DNA from: Klebsiella oxytoca
GTDB lineage: Bacteria > Pseudomonadota > Gammaproteobacteria > Enterobacterales > Enterobacteriaceae
Reading direction: 5' to 3'
Length of the DNA stretch: 64,000 nucleotides
Assembly: GCF_009707385.1 (NCBI RefSeq)
Contig: NZ_CP046115.1
Span: 4,278,001-4,342,000, forward strand
Below are positions 43,328 to 52,880 of this stretch, one piece after another. The first letter of the stretch is position 1. The number at the start of each line of letters is the position of its first letter. The notes below the pieces were generated by a model. It saw only the letters and a program-made list of their open reading frames with translations. It had not been told where the DNA came from and did no database searches. A program made the position numbers and the translations under genes.

Positions 43328-43397
43328 TATCGATTTCCTATATAACCATATCCGATATTTATCGAAGAGATGTTTTAATTTGGTTATATGAGTGTTA

Positions 43398-43412
43398 GCG
43401 ATAATCATGCCA
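43398..43412 (-). promoter_or_regulatory. sigma-54 (-24/-12) promoter of the monooxygenase operon
   Basis: The minus strand reads TGGCATGATTATCGCT. Compared with the consensus TGGCACG-N4-TTGC, the GG at -24 and GC at -12 are intact with correct spacing and there is one mismatch in each element. Predicted transcription start is near 43386, about 60 nt before the SsuD-like ATG. The adjacent divergent gene encodes a sigma-54 activator. Confidence 0.82.
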
Positions 43413-43474
43413 AGAGTGAATGAAAAATTAATAAAATAAATTCAGTAAGTTAGATAAAACGATCTTTAAGACTG

Positions 43475-43492
43475 CTGTTGCAAATGCGGCAG
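43475..43492. promoter_or_regulatory. palindromic enhancer site 1 for the sigma-54 activator
   Basis: CTGTTGCAAATGCGGCAG is a dyad of the form CTG-N2-GCA-N2-TGC-N2-CAG, centred about 98 bp upstream of the predicted sigma-54 start. Fis-type activators usually bind such paired dyads at this distance. Confidence 0.75.
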
Positions 43493-43506
43493 CCAATGCG
43501 CCCGAC

Positions 43507-43524
43507 CTGCGGCTTTTGCAACAG
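43507..43524. promoter_or_regulatory. palindromic enhancer site 2 for the sigma-54 activator
   Basis: CTGCGGCTTTTGCAACAG has the same dyad (one mismatch) and is a 16/18 inverted copy of site 1. Its centre is 32 bp from site 1, about three helical turns, so both lie on one face of the DNA. It also lies 75 bp before the regulator start, allowing autoregulation. Confidence 0.75.
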
Positions 43525-43598
43525 CGCGTCGGGTTAGCCCTCTGGTTTCCATCTCCGCCACAGGATAAGTTCAGGGCATCAAATACCGGAGGTCACCC

Positions 43599-45542
43599 AT
43601 GCTGAATCCTGAATATCCATCCACTACGCCCACGCTGATCGACCCGGCGTCGAAAGCGTTTCAGAGTCTGCTGGATAAACTGGCCCCTACCGAAGCTACG
43701 GTGCTGATCGTTGGTGAAACCGGCACCGGGAAAGAGGTCGTCGCCCGCTATCTGCATCACCATAGCCCGCGCCGCCATCGACCGTTTCTTGCCGTCAACT
43801 GCGGCGCGCTCAGCGAAAGCCTGGCGGAAGCGGAGCTCTTCGGCCATGAAAAAGGCGCGTTTACCGGCGCGGTACAAAGCCATCCCGGCTGGTTCGAAGC
43901 TGCGGAAGGCGGCACGCTGCTGCTCGATGAAATCGGCGAGCTTAGCCTGCCGCTCCAGGTCAAACTGCTACGCGTCCTGCAGGAGCGCGAAATCACCCGC
44001 GTCGGCTCACGTAAAGCCATCAAGGTAAACGTACGGGTTATCGCTGCCACCCACGTGGACCTGATGCAGGCTATCCGCGAGCGTCGTTTCCGTGAAGATC
44101 TCTACTACCGGCTGAATATCGCCATCGTGCCGCTGCCGCCGCTGCGCCAGCGCCGCCAGGATATTCCCGTCCTGGCAGACCATTTTCTCTCGCTTTATGC
44201 CCGTCGGTTGGGCCGCCCGGTTCGCCGTCTGGCTCCGGAAACCCTGGCAAAGCTGATGGATTACCCCTGGCCGGGCAATATCCGCGAGCTGGAGAACACC
44301 CTGCATAATGCGGTCTTGCTGAGTAAAGAAGAGGAAATTAGCCCCGCCCAGCTGCGGCTGACTACCCTGAACAACGAGCCCTCGGCAATCAGCGATAACG
44401 AACTGGATGATTTTATTCGTCGTCAGCTTTCTCTGCCTGGCGAGCCGCTGTGGGAACGGGTTACCGGAGCGTTGATACGCGGCGCGATGGCCTACAGCGA
44501 CGATAATCAAAGCCAGGCCGCAGCGCTGCTCGGTATTAGCCGCCATACGCTACGCACGCAGCTGGCAAATTTTGGCATCATTAAAAGCCGTCGTCGGCTG
44601 GAACCTGTCTACAGCCCGGCGGTAACCAGCGTCTCCCGTGACCGGGAGCTGCGTATTGGCTTCCAGCGCTTCGGCAATCTTGGCATCCTCAAAGCGCGGC
44701 AAAGCCTCGAGAAAGCCTTTGCCAGCCGCGGCGTCAGCGTACTGTGGAGCGAGTTCCCCGCCGGGCCGCAGCTGCTGCACGCGCTGGCCTGCGATGAGAT
44801 CGATTTTGGCACTACCGGCGAAGCACCGCCGGTTTTCGCTCAGGCCAATAACAACGAGCTGGTGTATGTCGCCTGGGAGCCGCCTGCGCCACAAAGCGTG
44901 GCGATGGTCGTCCCGCAGCACAGCGATATTCACACCGTTGCCGACCTGCGCGGCAAACGTATTGCGTTGAATAAAGGCTCTAACGTCCACTGGCTGTTGC
45001 TGCATATTCTGGAAGAGGCGGGGTTGGGATTGAATGACGTTAAAGTGGTCTACATTCCGCCGAAGTATCCGCTGACCGCCAGCGATTACCTCGCGGTGGA
45101 TGCCTGGATGATGTGGGATCCGCTGCTCAGCGATGCGGAATTAAGCGGCGAATTACGGATAGTCGCCAGCGGCGAAGGGCGCGTTAACAACCATCAGTTC
45201 TATCTGTCACGCCGCAACTACGCCAACCGCAATAGCGATATTATGCAGCGCCTGTTGGCAGAACTGACGCAGACCGGGCAGTTTATCGACCTGCATCGGG
45301 AGGAGGCGGCGAGACTGCTTTCCGCCGAGCTGGGACTTAACGCCGCGGCGCTGACGCGGGCCTTATCGCGCCGCAGCCATCGCCCGCGTCCGATGGATCT
45401 CAAAGTCATTCGCGCCCAGCAAAGCATCTCCGATCGTTTTTACGCGCTGGGGCTCATTCACAAACCGGTTTCGGTGCGGGAAGCCGTCTGGTATGGCGAA
45501 GCCACCAATAGCGAGCCCGGACTGCTGATGCACGTTGATTAG
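43599..45542 (+). CDS. sigma-54-dependent activator fused to an SsuA-like substrate-binding domain
   Basis: A 647-residue fusion. Residues 1-15 are a short lead with no separate sensor domain. The AAA+ sigma-54 interaction domain (16-245) has Walker A GETGTGKE (39-46), GAFTGA (86-91), Walker [10 protein letters not shown] (107-115) and [14 protein letters not shown] Fis-type helix-turn-helix follows (about 303-330, [19 protein letters not shown]). Residues 349-647 form a complete SsuA/NMT1-type solute-binding domain ([50 protein letters not shown]) homologous to the exported protein at 38.2-39.1 kb but with no signal peptide, so it acts in the cytosol. I infer direct sensing of a sulfonate-like ligand. 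It diverges from the monooxygenase operon. GGAGG lies 7 nt before the ATG. Confidence 0.93.
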   Translation: MLNPEYPSTTPTLIDPASKAFQSLLDKLAPTEATVLIVGETGTGKEVVARYLHHHSPRRHRPFLAVNCGALSESLAEAELFGHEKGAFTGAVQSHPGWFEAAEGGTLLLDEIGELSLPLQVKLLRVLQEREITRVGSRKAIKVNVRVIAATHVDLMQAIRERRFREDLYYRLNIAIVPLPPLRQRRQDIPVLADHFLSLYARRLGRPVRRLAPETLAKLMDYPWPGNIRELENTLHNAVLLSKEEEISPAQLRLTTLNNEPSAISDNELDDFIRRQLSLPGEPLWERVTGALIRGAMAYSDDNQSQAAALLGISRHTLRTQLANFGIIKSRRRLEPVYSPAVTSVSRDRELRIGFQRFGNLGILKARQSLEKAFASRGVSVLWSEFPAGPQLLHALACDEIDFGTTGEAPPVFAQANNNELVYVAWEPPAPQSVAMVVPQHSDIHTVADLRGKRIALNKGSNVHWLLLHILEEAGLGLNDVKVVYIPPKYPLTASDYLAVDAWMMWDPLLSDAELSGELRIVASGEGRVNNHQFYLSRRNYANRNSDIMQRLLAELTQTGQFIDLHREEAARLLSAELGLNAAALTRALSRRSHRPRPMDLKVIRAQQSISDRFYALGLIHKPVSVREAVWYGEATNSEPGLLMHVD

Positions 45543-45651
45543 CCGGAAACTGCGAGCCATCTTCCTGATTTCTCAGGCGACAATAGCCTCATTCGCGCGG
45601 CGATGTTACCCTGAAAGGCACTGGAATAAGCGCCTGTTTATGAGGATATCC

Positions 45652-46407
45652 GTGGCCGTTCATCTGTTAATCGTCGATGCACTTAATCTGATTCGCCGCA
45701 TCCACGCGGTGCAGGGGTCACCCTGCGTCGACACCTGCCTGCATGCGCTTGAGCAGCTGGTGATTCATAGCCAGCCGACCCACGTCGTAGCGGTATTTGA
45801 TGATGAAGACCGCGGTCACGGCTGGCGACATCAGCGCCTGCCCGATTACAAAGCCGGGCGCGCGCCGATGCCGGAAATGCTCGAAGCGGAAATGCCTGCG
45901 CTACGAGCGGCCTTTGAACAGCGCGGATTTCGCTGCTGGGCAATTCCCGGTAGCGAAGCCGACGACCTTGCCGCCACCCTGGCGGTAAAGGTAGCGCAGG
46001 CCGGGCATCAGGCAACCATCGTTTCAACCGACAAAGGCTATTGCCAGCTGCTGTCGCCAACTATCCGCATCCGCGACTATTTCCAGAAGCGCTGGCTTGA
46101 CGCGCCGTTTATCGCCAAAGAGTTCGGCGTGACGCCGGAGCAGCTGCCCGACTACTGGGGGCTGGCGGGCATCAGCAGCTCCAAAGTTCCCGGCGTGGCG
46201 GGGATTGGGCCAAAAAGCGCCGCCCAGCTGTTAAACGATTTTCAGGATCTGGAAGGGATCTACGCGCGGCTGGCAGACGTGCCGGAGAAGTGGCGCAAGA
46301 AGCTGGAGGAGCATAAAGAGATGGCCTTCACCTGCCGGGAAATCGCGCGTCTGCAAACCGATTTACAGCTGGACGGTAACCTGCAGCAGCTGCGGCTGTC
46401 CCGGTAG
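45652..46407 (+). CDS. xni: flap endonuclease Xni (exonuclease IX)
   Basis: A 251-residue 5'-nuclease-family protein. [14 protein letters not shown] carries the first metal-binding Asp, followed by [36 protein letters not shown] and the helix-hairpin-helix [16 protein letters not shown]. The start is a GTG at 45652 with GAGG upstream, giving the E. coli N-terminus; the longer frame to 45535 overlaps the regulator gene. In E. coli xni lies next to sdaB and fucO; here the organosulfur cluster separates it from sdaB and fucO is missing. Confidence 0.95.
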   Translation: MAVHLLIVDALNLIRRIHAVQGSPCVDTCLHALEQLVIHSQPTHVVAVFDDEDRGHGWRHQRLPDYKAGRAPMPEMLEAEMPALRAAFEQRGFRCWAIPGSEADDLAATLAVKVAQAGHQATIVSTDKGYCQLLSPTIRIRDYFQKRWLDAPFIAKEFGVTPEQLPDYWGLAGISSSKVPGVAGIGPKSAAQLLNDFQDLEGIYARLADVPEKWRKKLEEHKEMAFTCREIARLQTDLQLDGNLQQLRLSR

Positions 46408-46411
46408 CGCC

Positions 46412-46525
46412 GGGCCGCGGTGCGCGCGGCTTCCCGGAGGCGATGCTGCGCATCTTTCCGGGCTACCGGATCGCAGACGGTGACGCACCTGTAACCCCGG
46501 TAAGGCGCCAGCCGCCACCGGGGGG
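46412..46525. repeat. BIME: REP elements between xni and fucA
   Basis: Two GC-rich palindromic units (CGCCGGGCCGC...CCCGGAGGCG and CCCCGGTAAGGCGCCAGCCGCCACCGGGG) occupy the place where E. coli has fucO. No remnant of a coding frame is seen in 46408-46588. Confidence 0.75.
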
Positions 46526-46588
46526 ATAACCGAAGCCGCATGGGATCTGTTGCCCGGAAGCAGCCAGCAGAAGCCTTCGCTTACGGCA

Positions 46589-47236
46589 TCACTCTTCAAT
46601 ACGTAATCCGTAGGTTTTGAATTTCTCCAGCACGATGGCGATGGCCTCGTCATCGAGAACCGGCACCGGATCGACAATCGCCAGGGTGCTGAGATAGAGC
46701 TGCGCCAGCACTTCGACTTCATGCGCCAGCCACAGGGCTTTCTCCAGGTTCTCTTCACAGGCGATCAGGCCATGGTGCTGCAACAGCGTCGCTTTGCGGT
46801 TTTTCAGCGCCACCGCCACATATTCAGACAGCTCGCGGGTACCGAACGTGGCGTACGGCGCGCAGGGGATCGAGTTGCCCCCCGCCGCCGCAATCATATA
46901 GTGAATGGCGGGAATGGGACGATTGAGGATCGACACCGCCGTACAGTGAACCGCGTGATTATGCACCACCGCGTGAGCATCAAGGCGCGTCTGATAGGCC
47001 GCCATATGAAAACGCCACTCGCTGGACGGCAGCTTGCCCTGCTCATGCTGACCTTTAGCATCAATATAAACAATATGTGCCTCCGTCAGCTTTTCGTAAG
47101 GAATGCCCGTTGGCGTGATCAGCATTCCTCCTTGATAACGCACGCTCACGTTGCCTGCGGTTCCCTGATTTAACCCCAGGCGGGTCATCTCCAGGCAGGT
47201 CTCAATAATCTGCCTGGCCAGTCTGTTTCGTTCCAT
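46589..47236 (-). CDS. fucA: L-fuculose-phosphate aldolase
   Basis: A 215-residue class II zinc aldolase cleaving L-fuculose 1-phosphate to dihydroxyacetone phosphate and L-lactaldehyde. Glu73 in SSEWRFHMAAY, His92 and His94 in VVHNHAVHCTA and His155 in LLQHHGLIAC bind zinc; length and sequence follow E. coli FucA. It is divergent from fucP. In E. coli fucO is its operon partner; here it stands alone, so lactaldehyde must be handled by another enzyme. Confidence 0.98.
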   Translation of the reverse strand: MERNRLARQIIETCLEMTRLGLNQGTAGNVSVRYQGGMLITPTGIPYEKLTEAHIVYIDAKGQHEQGKLPSSEWRFHMAAYQTRLDAHAVVHNHAVHCTAVSILNRPIPAIHYMIAAAGGNSIPCAPYATFGTRELSEYVAVALKNRKATLLQHHGLIACEENLEKALWLAHEVEVLAQLYLSTLAIVDPVPVLDDEAIAIVLEKFKTYGLRIEE

Positions 47237-47435
47237 TCTTTACCTCTCTTTATGATGCGCAATACGACAGCAGGCCGTTCGCCGGATGTAGCGCAGCGAC
47301 GCTGTTGAATAACTCAAATAATTACTCACCATCATCATCCCGAATAATCAGAAAGGAATTTACACCCGCCGGTTCTGTGATACCTCTCACTTATTTCCGT
47401 ATAAAAAAAACCGTTCGTTGATTTTTAGCTTCTGA

Positions 47436-47505
47436 AAAATGCCCGTTCTTACTAATAGATTTAAAAACGGGCATTTTGCTGATAATTTTAACAACTGCCC
47501 GTTTT
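47436..47505. promoter_or_regulatory. repeated TGCCCGTT elements in the fucA-fucP region
   Basis: AAAATGCCCGTT (47436-47447) and AACGGGCATTTT (47466-47477) form a perfect 12-bp inverted repeat, and a third direct copy TGCCCGTTTT follows at 47496. The octamers are spaced by 20-30 bp. They are candidates for FucR operators in this 559-bp divergent region, but the FucR site is not well enough known to me for certainty. Confidence 0.45.
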
Positions 47506-47587
47506 CCACATAATAAAATAAATCGGTCATCTATTCTGTGGGTTTTAGAATTAAATTTCTCAAACGGTCATATTTTTCTGATTATTA

Positions 47588-47606
47588 AAGTGATGATAAT
47601 CACATA
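47588..47606 (+). promoter_or_regulatory. CRP site upstream of fucP
   Basis: GTGATGATAATCACA matches the CRP dyad (GTGA-N6-TCACA) almost fully. It lies about 190 bp before fucP, within the divergent fucA-fucP control region, where catabolite control is known for the fucose regulon. Confidence 0.75.
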
Positions 47607-47795
47607 AAACCATAGAGTGGATGCTAAGTGTGACCGCCATCATATTAAAAGACTTTTTTAATTTGAAAATGAATTCATGAGTTCATTCCGTGATGTTTAT
47701 TTCACTGTTTATGTTGCCGCGTGGACTCACCTGACTCCTGCGGTCGGGTGGGTATACCCGACTGCTGAACACGCTTCTGAACCAATGAGGATGCT

Positions 47796-49106
47796 ATGGG
47801 AAACACGACAATACAAACGCAAAGTTTTCGTGCGGTAGAGACAGGGCAAAGCAAGCGCTACATTATTCCCTTCGCCCTGCTGTGCTCGCTATTTTTTCTC
47901 TGGGCAGTGGCTAATAACCTCAACGATATTTTATTACCACAATTTCAACAAGCCTTTACCCTGACTAACTTTCAGGCCGGACTGATTCAATCGGCATTTT
48001 ATTTCGGCTATTTCGTCATTCCTGTTCCGGCCGGAATTTTGATGAAAAAATTAAGTTATAAAGCTGGCATTATTACCGGACTATTCTTATATGCATTTGG
48101 CGCTGCGCTATTCTGGCCAGCCGCAGAGATCATGAATTACACCTTATTCCTGATCGGCCTGTTTATTATTGCCGCAGGCTTAGGGTGTTTAGAAACCGCG
48201 GCGAATCCTTTTGTTACGGTGTTAGGGCCAGAAAGCGGCGGACACTTCCGTCTTAATCTGGCGCAAACATTTAACTCTTTTGGCGCCATTATTGCCGTAG
48301 TTTTTGGGCAAAGCCTTATTTTGTCTAACGTGCCGCATCACTCGCAGGACGTGCTCGATAAAATGGCCCCGGAGCAGCTCAGCGCCTATAAACACAGCCT
48401 GGTGCTATCGGTGCAGACCCCTTACATGATCATCGTCGCGATTGTCCTGCTGGTCGCGCTGTTGATTATGTTAACCAAATTCCCGGCCCTGCAAAGCGAC
48501 GAACATAGTGACGCCAATCAGGGTTCATTCTCGGCTTCCCTTGCTCGCCTGATACGGATTCGCCACTGGCGCTGGGCGGTGCTGGCGCAGTTCTGCTACG
48601 TCGGCGCGCAAACCGCCTGCTGGAGCTATCTGATTCGCTACGCTATCGAAGAGATCCCCGGCATGACGCCCGGTTTCGCCGCCAACTATCTGACCGGAAC
48701 TATGGTGTGCTTCTTTATCGGCCGCTTCTCCGGTACCTGGCTCATCAGCCGCTTCGCGCCGCATAAAGTGCTGGCAGCCTATGCCCTGCTCTCCATGCTC
48801 CTGTGCCTGATCTCGGCCGTCAGCGGCGGCCACGTTGGTCTGCTGGCGCTGACCCTGTGCAGCGCATTTATGTCGATTCAGTATCCAACCATCTTCTCGC
48901 TGGGCATCAAAAACCTGGGACAGGACACCAAATACGGCTCCTCTTTTATCGTCATGACCATTATTGGCGGCGGGATCGTCACCCCGGTGATGGGTTTTGT
49001 CAGCGACGCCGCTGGCAACATTCCCACCGCGGAGCTGGTTCCGGCGCTGTGCTTTGCCGTGATTTTCATCTTTGCCCGTTTCCGTTCGCAAACGGCAGCT
49101 AACTAA
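47796..49106 (+). CDS. fucP: L-fucose:H+ symporter
   Basis: A 436-residue major facilitator (FHS family) with about 12 membrane segments: FALLCSLFFLWAVANNLNDI in the first, with the conserved substrate-site Asp, then QAGLIQSAFYFGYFVIPVPAG and GCLETAANPFVTVLGPE. It imports L-fucose. AATGAGG precedes the ATG. It is the first gene of fucPIKUR. Confidence 0.97.
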   Translation: MGNTTIQTQSFRAVETGQSKRYIIPFALLCSLFFLWAVANNLNDILLPQFQQAFTLTNFQAGLIQSAFYFGYFVIPVPAGILMKKLSYKAGIITGLFLYAFGAALFWPAAEIMNYTLFLIGLFIIAAGLGCLETAANPFVTVLGPESGGHFRLNLAQTFNSFGAIIAVVFGQSLILSNVPHHSQDVLDKMAPEQLSAYKHSLVLSVQTPYMIIVAIVLLVALLIMLTKFPALQSDEHSDANQGSFSASLARLIRIRHWRWAVLAQFCYVGAQTACWSYLIRYAIEEIPGMTPGFAANYLTGTMVCFFIGRFSGTWLISRFAPHKVLAAYALLSMLLCLISAVSGGHVGLLALTLCSAFMSIQYPTIFSLGIKNLGQDTKYGSSFIVMTIIGGGIVTPVMGFVSDAAGNIPTAELVPALCFAVIFIFARFRSQTAAN

Positions 49107-49137
49107 ACATTTATCCGAATAACGTGAGGGATCTGTA

Positions 49138-50913
49138 ATGAAAAAAATCAGTTTACCGAAAATTGGCATTCGCCCGGTTATTGATGGACGCCGCATGGGG
49201 GTACGCGAGTCGCTGGAAGAGCAAACCATGAATATGGCCAAAGCCACCGCCGCGCTTATCAGCGAAAAACTACGCCACGCCTGCGGCGCGCAGATTGAGT
49301 GCGTGATCGCCGATAGCTGTATCGCGGGGATGGCCGAATCCGCAGCCTGCGAGGAGAAATTCAGCGGCCAGAACGTTGGCGTCACCATTACCGTCACTCC
49401 GTGCTGGTGCTACGGCAGCGAAACTATCGATATGGACCCGCTGCGCCCGAAAGCCATCTGGGGTTTTAACGGCACCGAACGCCCCGGTGCGGTTTATCTT
49501 GCGGCAGCGCTGGCCGCCCACAGCCAGAAGGGGATCCCGGCGTTCTCCATCTATGGTCACGACGTGCAGGATGCCGACGACACCTCCATTCCGCCTGATG
49601 TCGAAGAAAAACTGCTGCGCTTCGCGCGCGCTGGCTTAGCGGTCGCCAGCATGAAGGGCAAAAGCTATCTTTCCGTCGGCGGTGTGTCGATGGGGATCGC
49701 CGGTTCTATCGTCGATCACAACTTCTTCGAATCCTGGCTCGGTATGAAGGTGCAGGCGGTGGATATGACCGAACTGCGTCGCCGCATCGACCAGAAAATC
49801 TATGACGAAACCGAGCTGGAAATGGCGCTGGCGTGGGCGGATAAAACCTTCCGCTACGGCGAGGACCAGAACGCGCAGCAGTATAAACGCAATGCCGAAC
49901 AGAGCAGCGCGGTGCTGAAAGAGAGCCTGCTGATGGCGATGTGCATTCGCGACATGATGCAGGGTAACAAGAAGCTGGCGGAAAAAGGTCTGGTTGAAGA
50001 GTCTCTGGGCTACAACGCCATTGCCGCTGGCTTCCAGGGACAGCGCCACTGGACCGATCAATACCCTAACGGCGATACCGCCGAAGCCCTGCTCAACAGC
50101 TCTTTTGACTGGAACGGCGTACGCGAACCTTTTGTCGTCGCCACCGAAAACGACAGCCTCAACGGCGTGGCGATGCTGATGGGCCACCAGCTGACCGGCA
50201 CCGCCCAGGTGTTTGCCGACGTGCGCACCTACTGGTCGCCGGAAGCGGTAGAACGCGTCACCGGCCAACCGCTGACCGGGCTGGCGGAGCACGGCATTAT
50301 TCACCTGATCAACTCCGGTTCGGCGGCGCTGGATGGTTCCTGTAAACAGCGCGATGCCGAAGGAAAACCAACCATGAAACCGCACTGGGAAATCAGCCAG
50401 CAGGAGGCCGACGCCTGCATGGCAGCCACCGAATGGTGCCCGGCGATTCATGAATACTTCCGCGGCGGCGGCTTCTCTTCCCGCTTCCTGACCGAAGGCG
50501 GCGTGCCGTTTACCATGACCCGGGTGAATATCATTAAAGGCCTTGGCCCGGTTCTGCAAATCGCCGAAGGCTGGAGCGTGGAGCTGCCGAAAGAGATGCA
50601 TGGCCAGCTTGATGCCCGCACCAACTCCACCTGGCCCACCACCTGGTTTGCGCCGCGCCTGACCGGCAAGGGCCCGTTCTCCGACGTCTACTCGGTGATG
50701 GCCAACTGGGGCGCTAACCACGGCGTACTGACCATCGGTCACGTGGGCGCCGACTTTATCACCCTGGCGTCTATGCTGCGTATTCCGGTGTGCATGCATA
50801 ACGTGGAGGAGGGGAAAATTTACCGCCCGTCCAGCTGGGCTGCTCACGGGATGGATAGCGAAGGCCAGGATTACCGCGCCTGCCAGAACTACGGCCCGCT
50901 GTATAAACGTTAA
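49138..50913 (+). CDS. fucI: L-fucose isomerase
   Basis: A 591-residue Mn2+-dependent ketol isomerase of the FucI/AraA fold converting L-fucose to L-fuculose. It is of E. coli length, with conserved blocks [55 protein letters not shown] and the C-terminal [14 protein letters not shown]. It lies 31 nt after fucP, with GTGAGGGATC before the ATG. Confidence 0.98.
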   Translation: MKKISLPKIGIRPVIDGRRMGVRESLEEQTMNMAKATAALISEKLRHACGAQIECVIADSCIAGMAESAACEEKFSGQNVGVTITVTPCWCYGSETIDMDPLRPKAIWGFNGTERPGAVYLAAALAAHSQKGIPAFSIYGHDVQDADDTSIPPDVEEKLLRFARAGLAVASMKGKSYLSVGGVSMGIAGSIVDHNFFESWLGMKVQAVDMTELRRRIDQKIYDETELEMALAWADKTFRYGEDQNAQQYKRNAEQSSAVLKESLLMAMCIRDMMQGNKKLAEKGLVEESLGYNAIAAGFQGQRHWTDQYPNGDTAEALLNSSFDWNGVREPFVVATENDSLNGVAMLMGHQLTGTAQVFADVRTYWSPEAVERVTGQPLTGLAEHGIIHLINSGSAALDGSCKQRDAEGKPTMKPHWEISQQEADACMAATEWCPAIHEYFRGGGFSSRFLTEGGVPFTMTRVNIIKGLGPVLQIAEGWSVELPKEMHGQLDARTNSTWPTTWFAPRLTGKGPFSDVYSVMANWGANHGVLTIGHVGADFITLASMLRIPVCMHNVEEGKIYRPSSWAAHGMDSEGQDYRACQNYGPLYKR

Positions 50914-50923
50914 TGCGGCTTTG

Positions 50924-50963
50924 CCCGGTGGCGCAGACCCTGTAAGCCTGCGCCATCCGGCGA
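50924..50963. repeat. REP element between fucI and fucK
   Basis: GCCCGGTGGCGCAG...CTGCGCCATCCGGC is a typical REP palindrome, inside the operon between fucI and the ribosome-binding site of fucK. It may lower fucK expression relative to fucI or stabilise the upstream mRNA. Confidence 0.75.
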
Positions 50964-50980
50964 CGTTTATGGAGTTATTT

Positions 50981-52399
50981 ATGAAGAATGAAGTCATCCT
51001 CGTTCTCGACTGCGGCGCCACCAACGTCAGGGCGATAGCCGTTGACCGCCAGGGGAAAATTATTGCCCGCGCCGCAACGGCCAACGCCAGCGATATCGCC
51101 GTGGAGAACCGCGCCTGGCACCAGTGGTCGCTGGAAGCCATCCTGCAGCGCTTCGAGCAATGCTGTCGGCAGATTCGCAAGGAACTCTCATCCTGCACGG
51201 TTCGCGGCATCACGGTCACCACCTTTGGCGTGGACGGCGCGCTGGTGGATGAACAGGGTCAGCTGCTCTACCCGATCATCAGCTGGAAATGTCCGCGTAC
51301 CGCAGCGGTGATGGAAAATATCGGCCACTTTATGCCCGCCCGGCAGCTTCAGCAGATCTCCGGCGTCGGCGCATTTGCCTTCAACACGTTGTATAAGCTG
51401 ATATGGCTGAAGGAGAACCACCCGCAGCTGCTGGAGCAGGCTCATGCCTGGCTGTTTATTTCCTCGCTGATCAACCAGCGTCTGACCGGCGAATTCACCA
51501 CCGATATCACCATGGCGGGCACCAGCCAGCTGCTGGATATTCATCAGCGGGATTTTAGTGAGCAGATTTTACAGGCGACCGGATTGCCGCGCCGCCTGTT
51601 TCCCCGGCTCGTTGAGGCGGGCCAGCAAATAGGCATCCTGCAAAGCGATGCCGCGAAGATGCTGGGATTACCCGACGGAATTCCGGTGATCTCCGCCGGT
51701 CACGATACCCAGTTCGCGCTGTTTGGCGCCGGCGCAGAGCAGGATGAACCGGTGCTCTCATCCGGCACCTGGGAAATCCTGATGGTACGCAGCGCCCGGG
51801 TAAATACGCCGCTGCTCGGCCACTATGCAGGCTCGACCTGCGAGCTGGATAGCCAGCCGGGGCGGTATAACCCAGGCATGCAGTGGCTGGCCTCCGGCGT
51901 GCTGGAATGGGTACGCCAGCTGCTGTGGACGTCGGAAACCCCGTGGCAAACGCTGATTGAAGAAGCGCGCGTTATTCCCGCCGGCGCTCAGGGCGTGAAA
52001 ATGCAGTGCGATCTGCTCTCCTGTCAAAACGCGGGCTGGCAGGGCGTCACGCTGAATACCACCCGTGGTCACTTCTACCGCGCCGCGCTCGAGGGGTTAA
52101 GCGAACAGCTTGCGCGCAACCTGCAAACGCTACAAAAAATCGGCCATTTCAACGCCAGCGAACTGCTGCTGGTTGGCGGCGGTAGCCGCAACGCGCTGTG
52201 GAATCAGATCAAAGCCAATGCGCTCGATATTCCGGTCAAAGTGCTGGATGACGCCGAAACCACCGTAGCCGGCGCCGCCATGTTCGGCTGGTACGGCGTC
52301 GGTGAATTTCGCTCTCCGGAGCAGGCCAGAGCGCAGGTGAGCTATCAGTATCGTTATTTCTATCCGCAAACGGAACCCGAACTGATTGAAGGAGTTTGA
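50981..52399 (+). CDS. fucK: L-fuculokinase
   Basis: A 472-residue FGGY-family kinase phosphorylating L-fuculose. The N-terminal phosphate loop [30 protein letters not shown] and the C-terminal [19 protein letters not shown] identify it. The ATG at 50981 has GGAGT upstream; the longer frame starts inside the REP element and is rejected. It ends 1 nt before fucU. Confidence 0.97.
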   Translation: MKNEVILVLDCGATNVRAIAVDRQGKIIARAATANASDIAVENRAWHQWSLEAILQRFEQCCRQIRKELSSCTVRGITVTTFGVDGALVDEQGQLLYPIISWKCPRTAAVMENIGHFMPARQLQQISGVGAFAFNTLYKLIWLKENHPQLLEQAHAWLFISSLINQRLTGEFTTDITMAGTSQLLDIHQRDFSEQILQATGLPRRLFPRLVEAGQQIGILQSDAAKMLGLPDGIPVISAGHDTQFALFGAGAEQDEPVLSSGTWEILMVRSARVNTPLLGHYAGSTCELDSQPGRYNPGMQWLASGVLEWVRQLLWTSETPWQTLIEEARVIPAGAQGVKMQCDLLSCQNAGWQGVTLNTTRGHFYRAALEGLSEQLARNLQTLQKIGHFNASELLLVGGGSRNALWNQIKANALDIPVKVLDDAETTVAGAAMFGWYGVGEFRSPEQARAQVSYQYRYFYPQTEPELIEGV

Positions 52400-52400
52400 G

Positions 52401-52823
52401 ATGCTAAAAACGATTTCCCCGCTAATCTCCCCGGCGCTTCTCAAGGTGCTGGCGGAAATGGGGCACGGAGATGAGATCGTCTTTTCCGACGCCCACTTTC
52501 CGGCGCACAGCATGGGGCCACAGGTCATTCGCGCCGACGGATTACTGGTGAGCGAGCTGCTGCAGGCGATTATTCCCCTTTTCGAATTAGACAGCTACGC
52601 GCCGCCGCTGGTAATGATGGCCGCCGTGGAAGGCGACACCCTGGACCCGCAGGTCGAAGCGCGCTATCGCGAGGCGCTTTCCGGCCCCGCGCCCTGCCCG
52701 GAGATCCTGCGCATTGACCGCTTTGCTTTCTACGAGCGGGCGCAAAAAGCCTTTGCGATCGTTATCACAGGTGAGCGCGCTAAGTACGGGAATATTCTTT
52801 TAAAAAAAGGAGTAACGCCGTAA
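52401..52823 (+). CDS. fucU: L-fucose mutarotase
   Basis: A 140-residue RbsD/FucU-family mutarotase interconverting fucose anomers. The catalytic His lies in [11 protein letters not shown]; the C-terminal [14 protein letters not shown] is conserved. [11 protein letters not shown] is the E. coli N-terminus, preceded by AAGGAGTTTGAG that overlaps the fucK end, so translation is coupled. Confidence 0.97.
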   Translation: MLKTISPLISPALLKVLAEMGHGDEIVFSDAHFPAHSMGPQVIRADGLLVSELLQAIIPLFELDSYAPPLVMMAAVEGDTLDPQVEARYREALSGPAPCPEILRIDRFAFYERAQKAFAIVITGERAKYGNILLKKGVTP

Positions 52824-52834
52824 TCTCATGCCGC

Positions 52835-52857
52835 AGCGCCCGTCTGATGCGGGCGCT
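52835..52857 (+). terminator. hairpin between fucU and fucR
   Basis: AGCGCCCG and CGGGCGCT form a perfect 8-bp stem with a 7-nt loop. It is followed by CAGCG rather than T, so it is an attenuator-like or RNA-processing stem. Confidence 0.5.
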
Positions 52858-52880
52858 CAGCGAACGCCGGGGTGAGAAAA

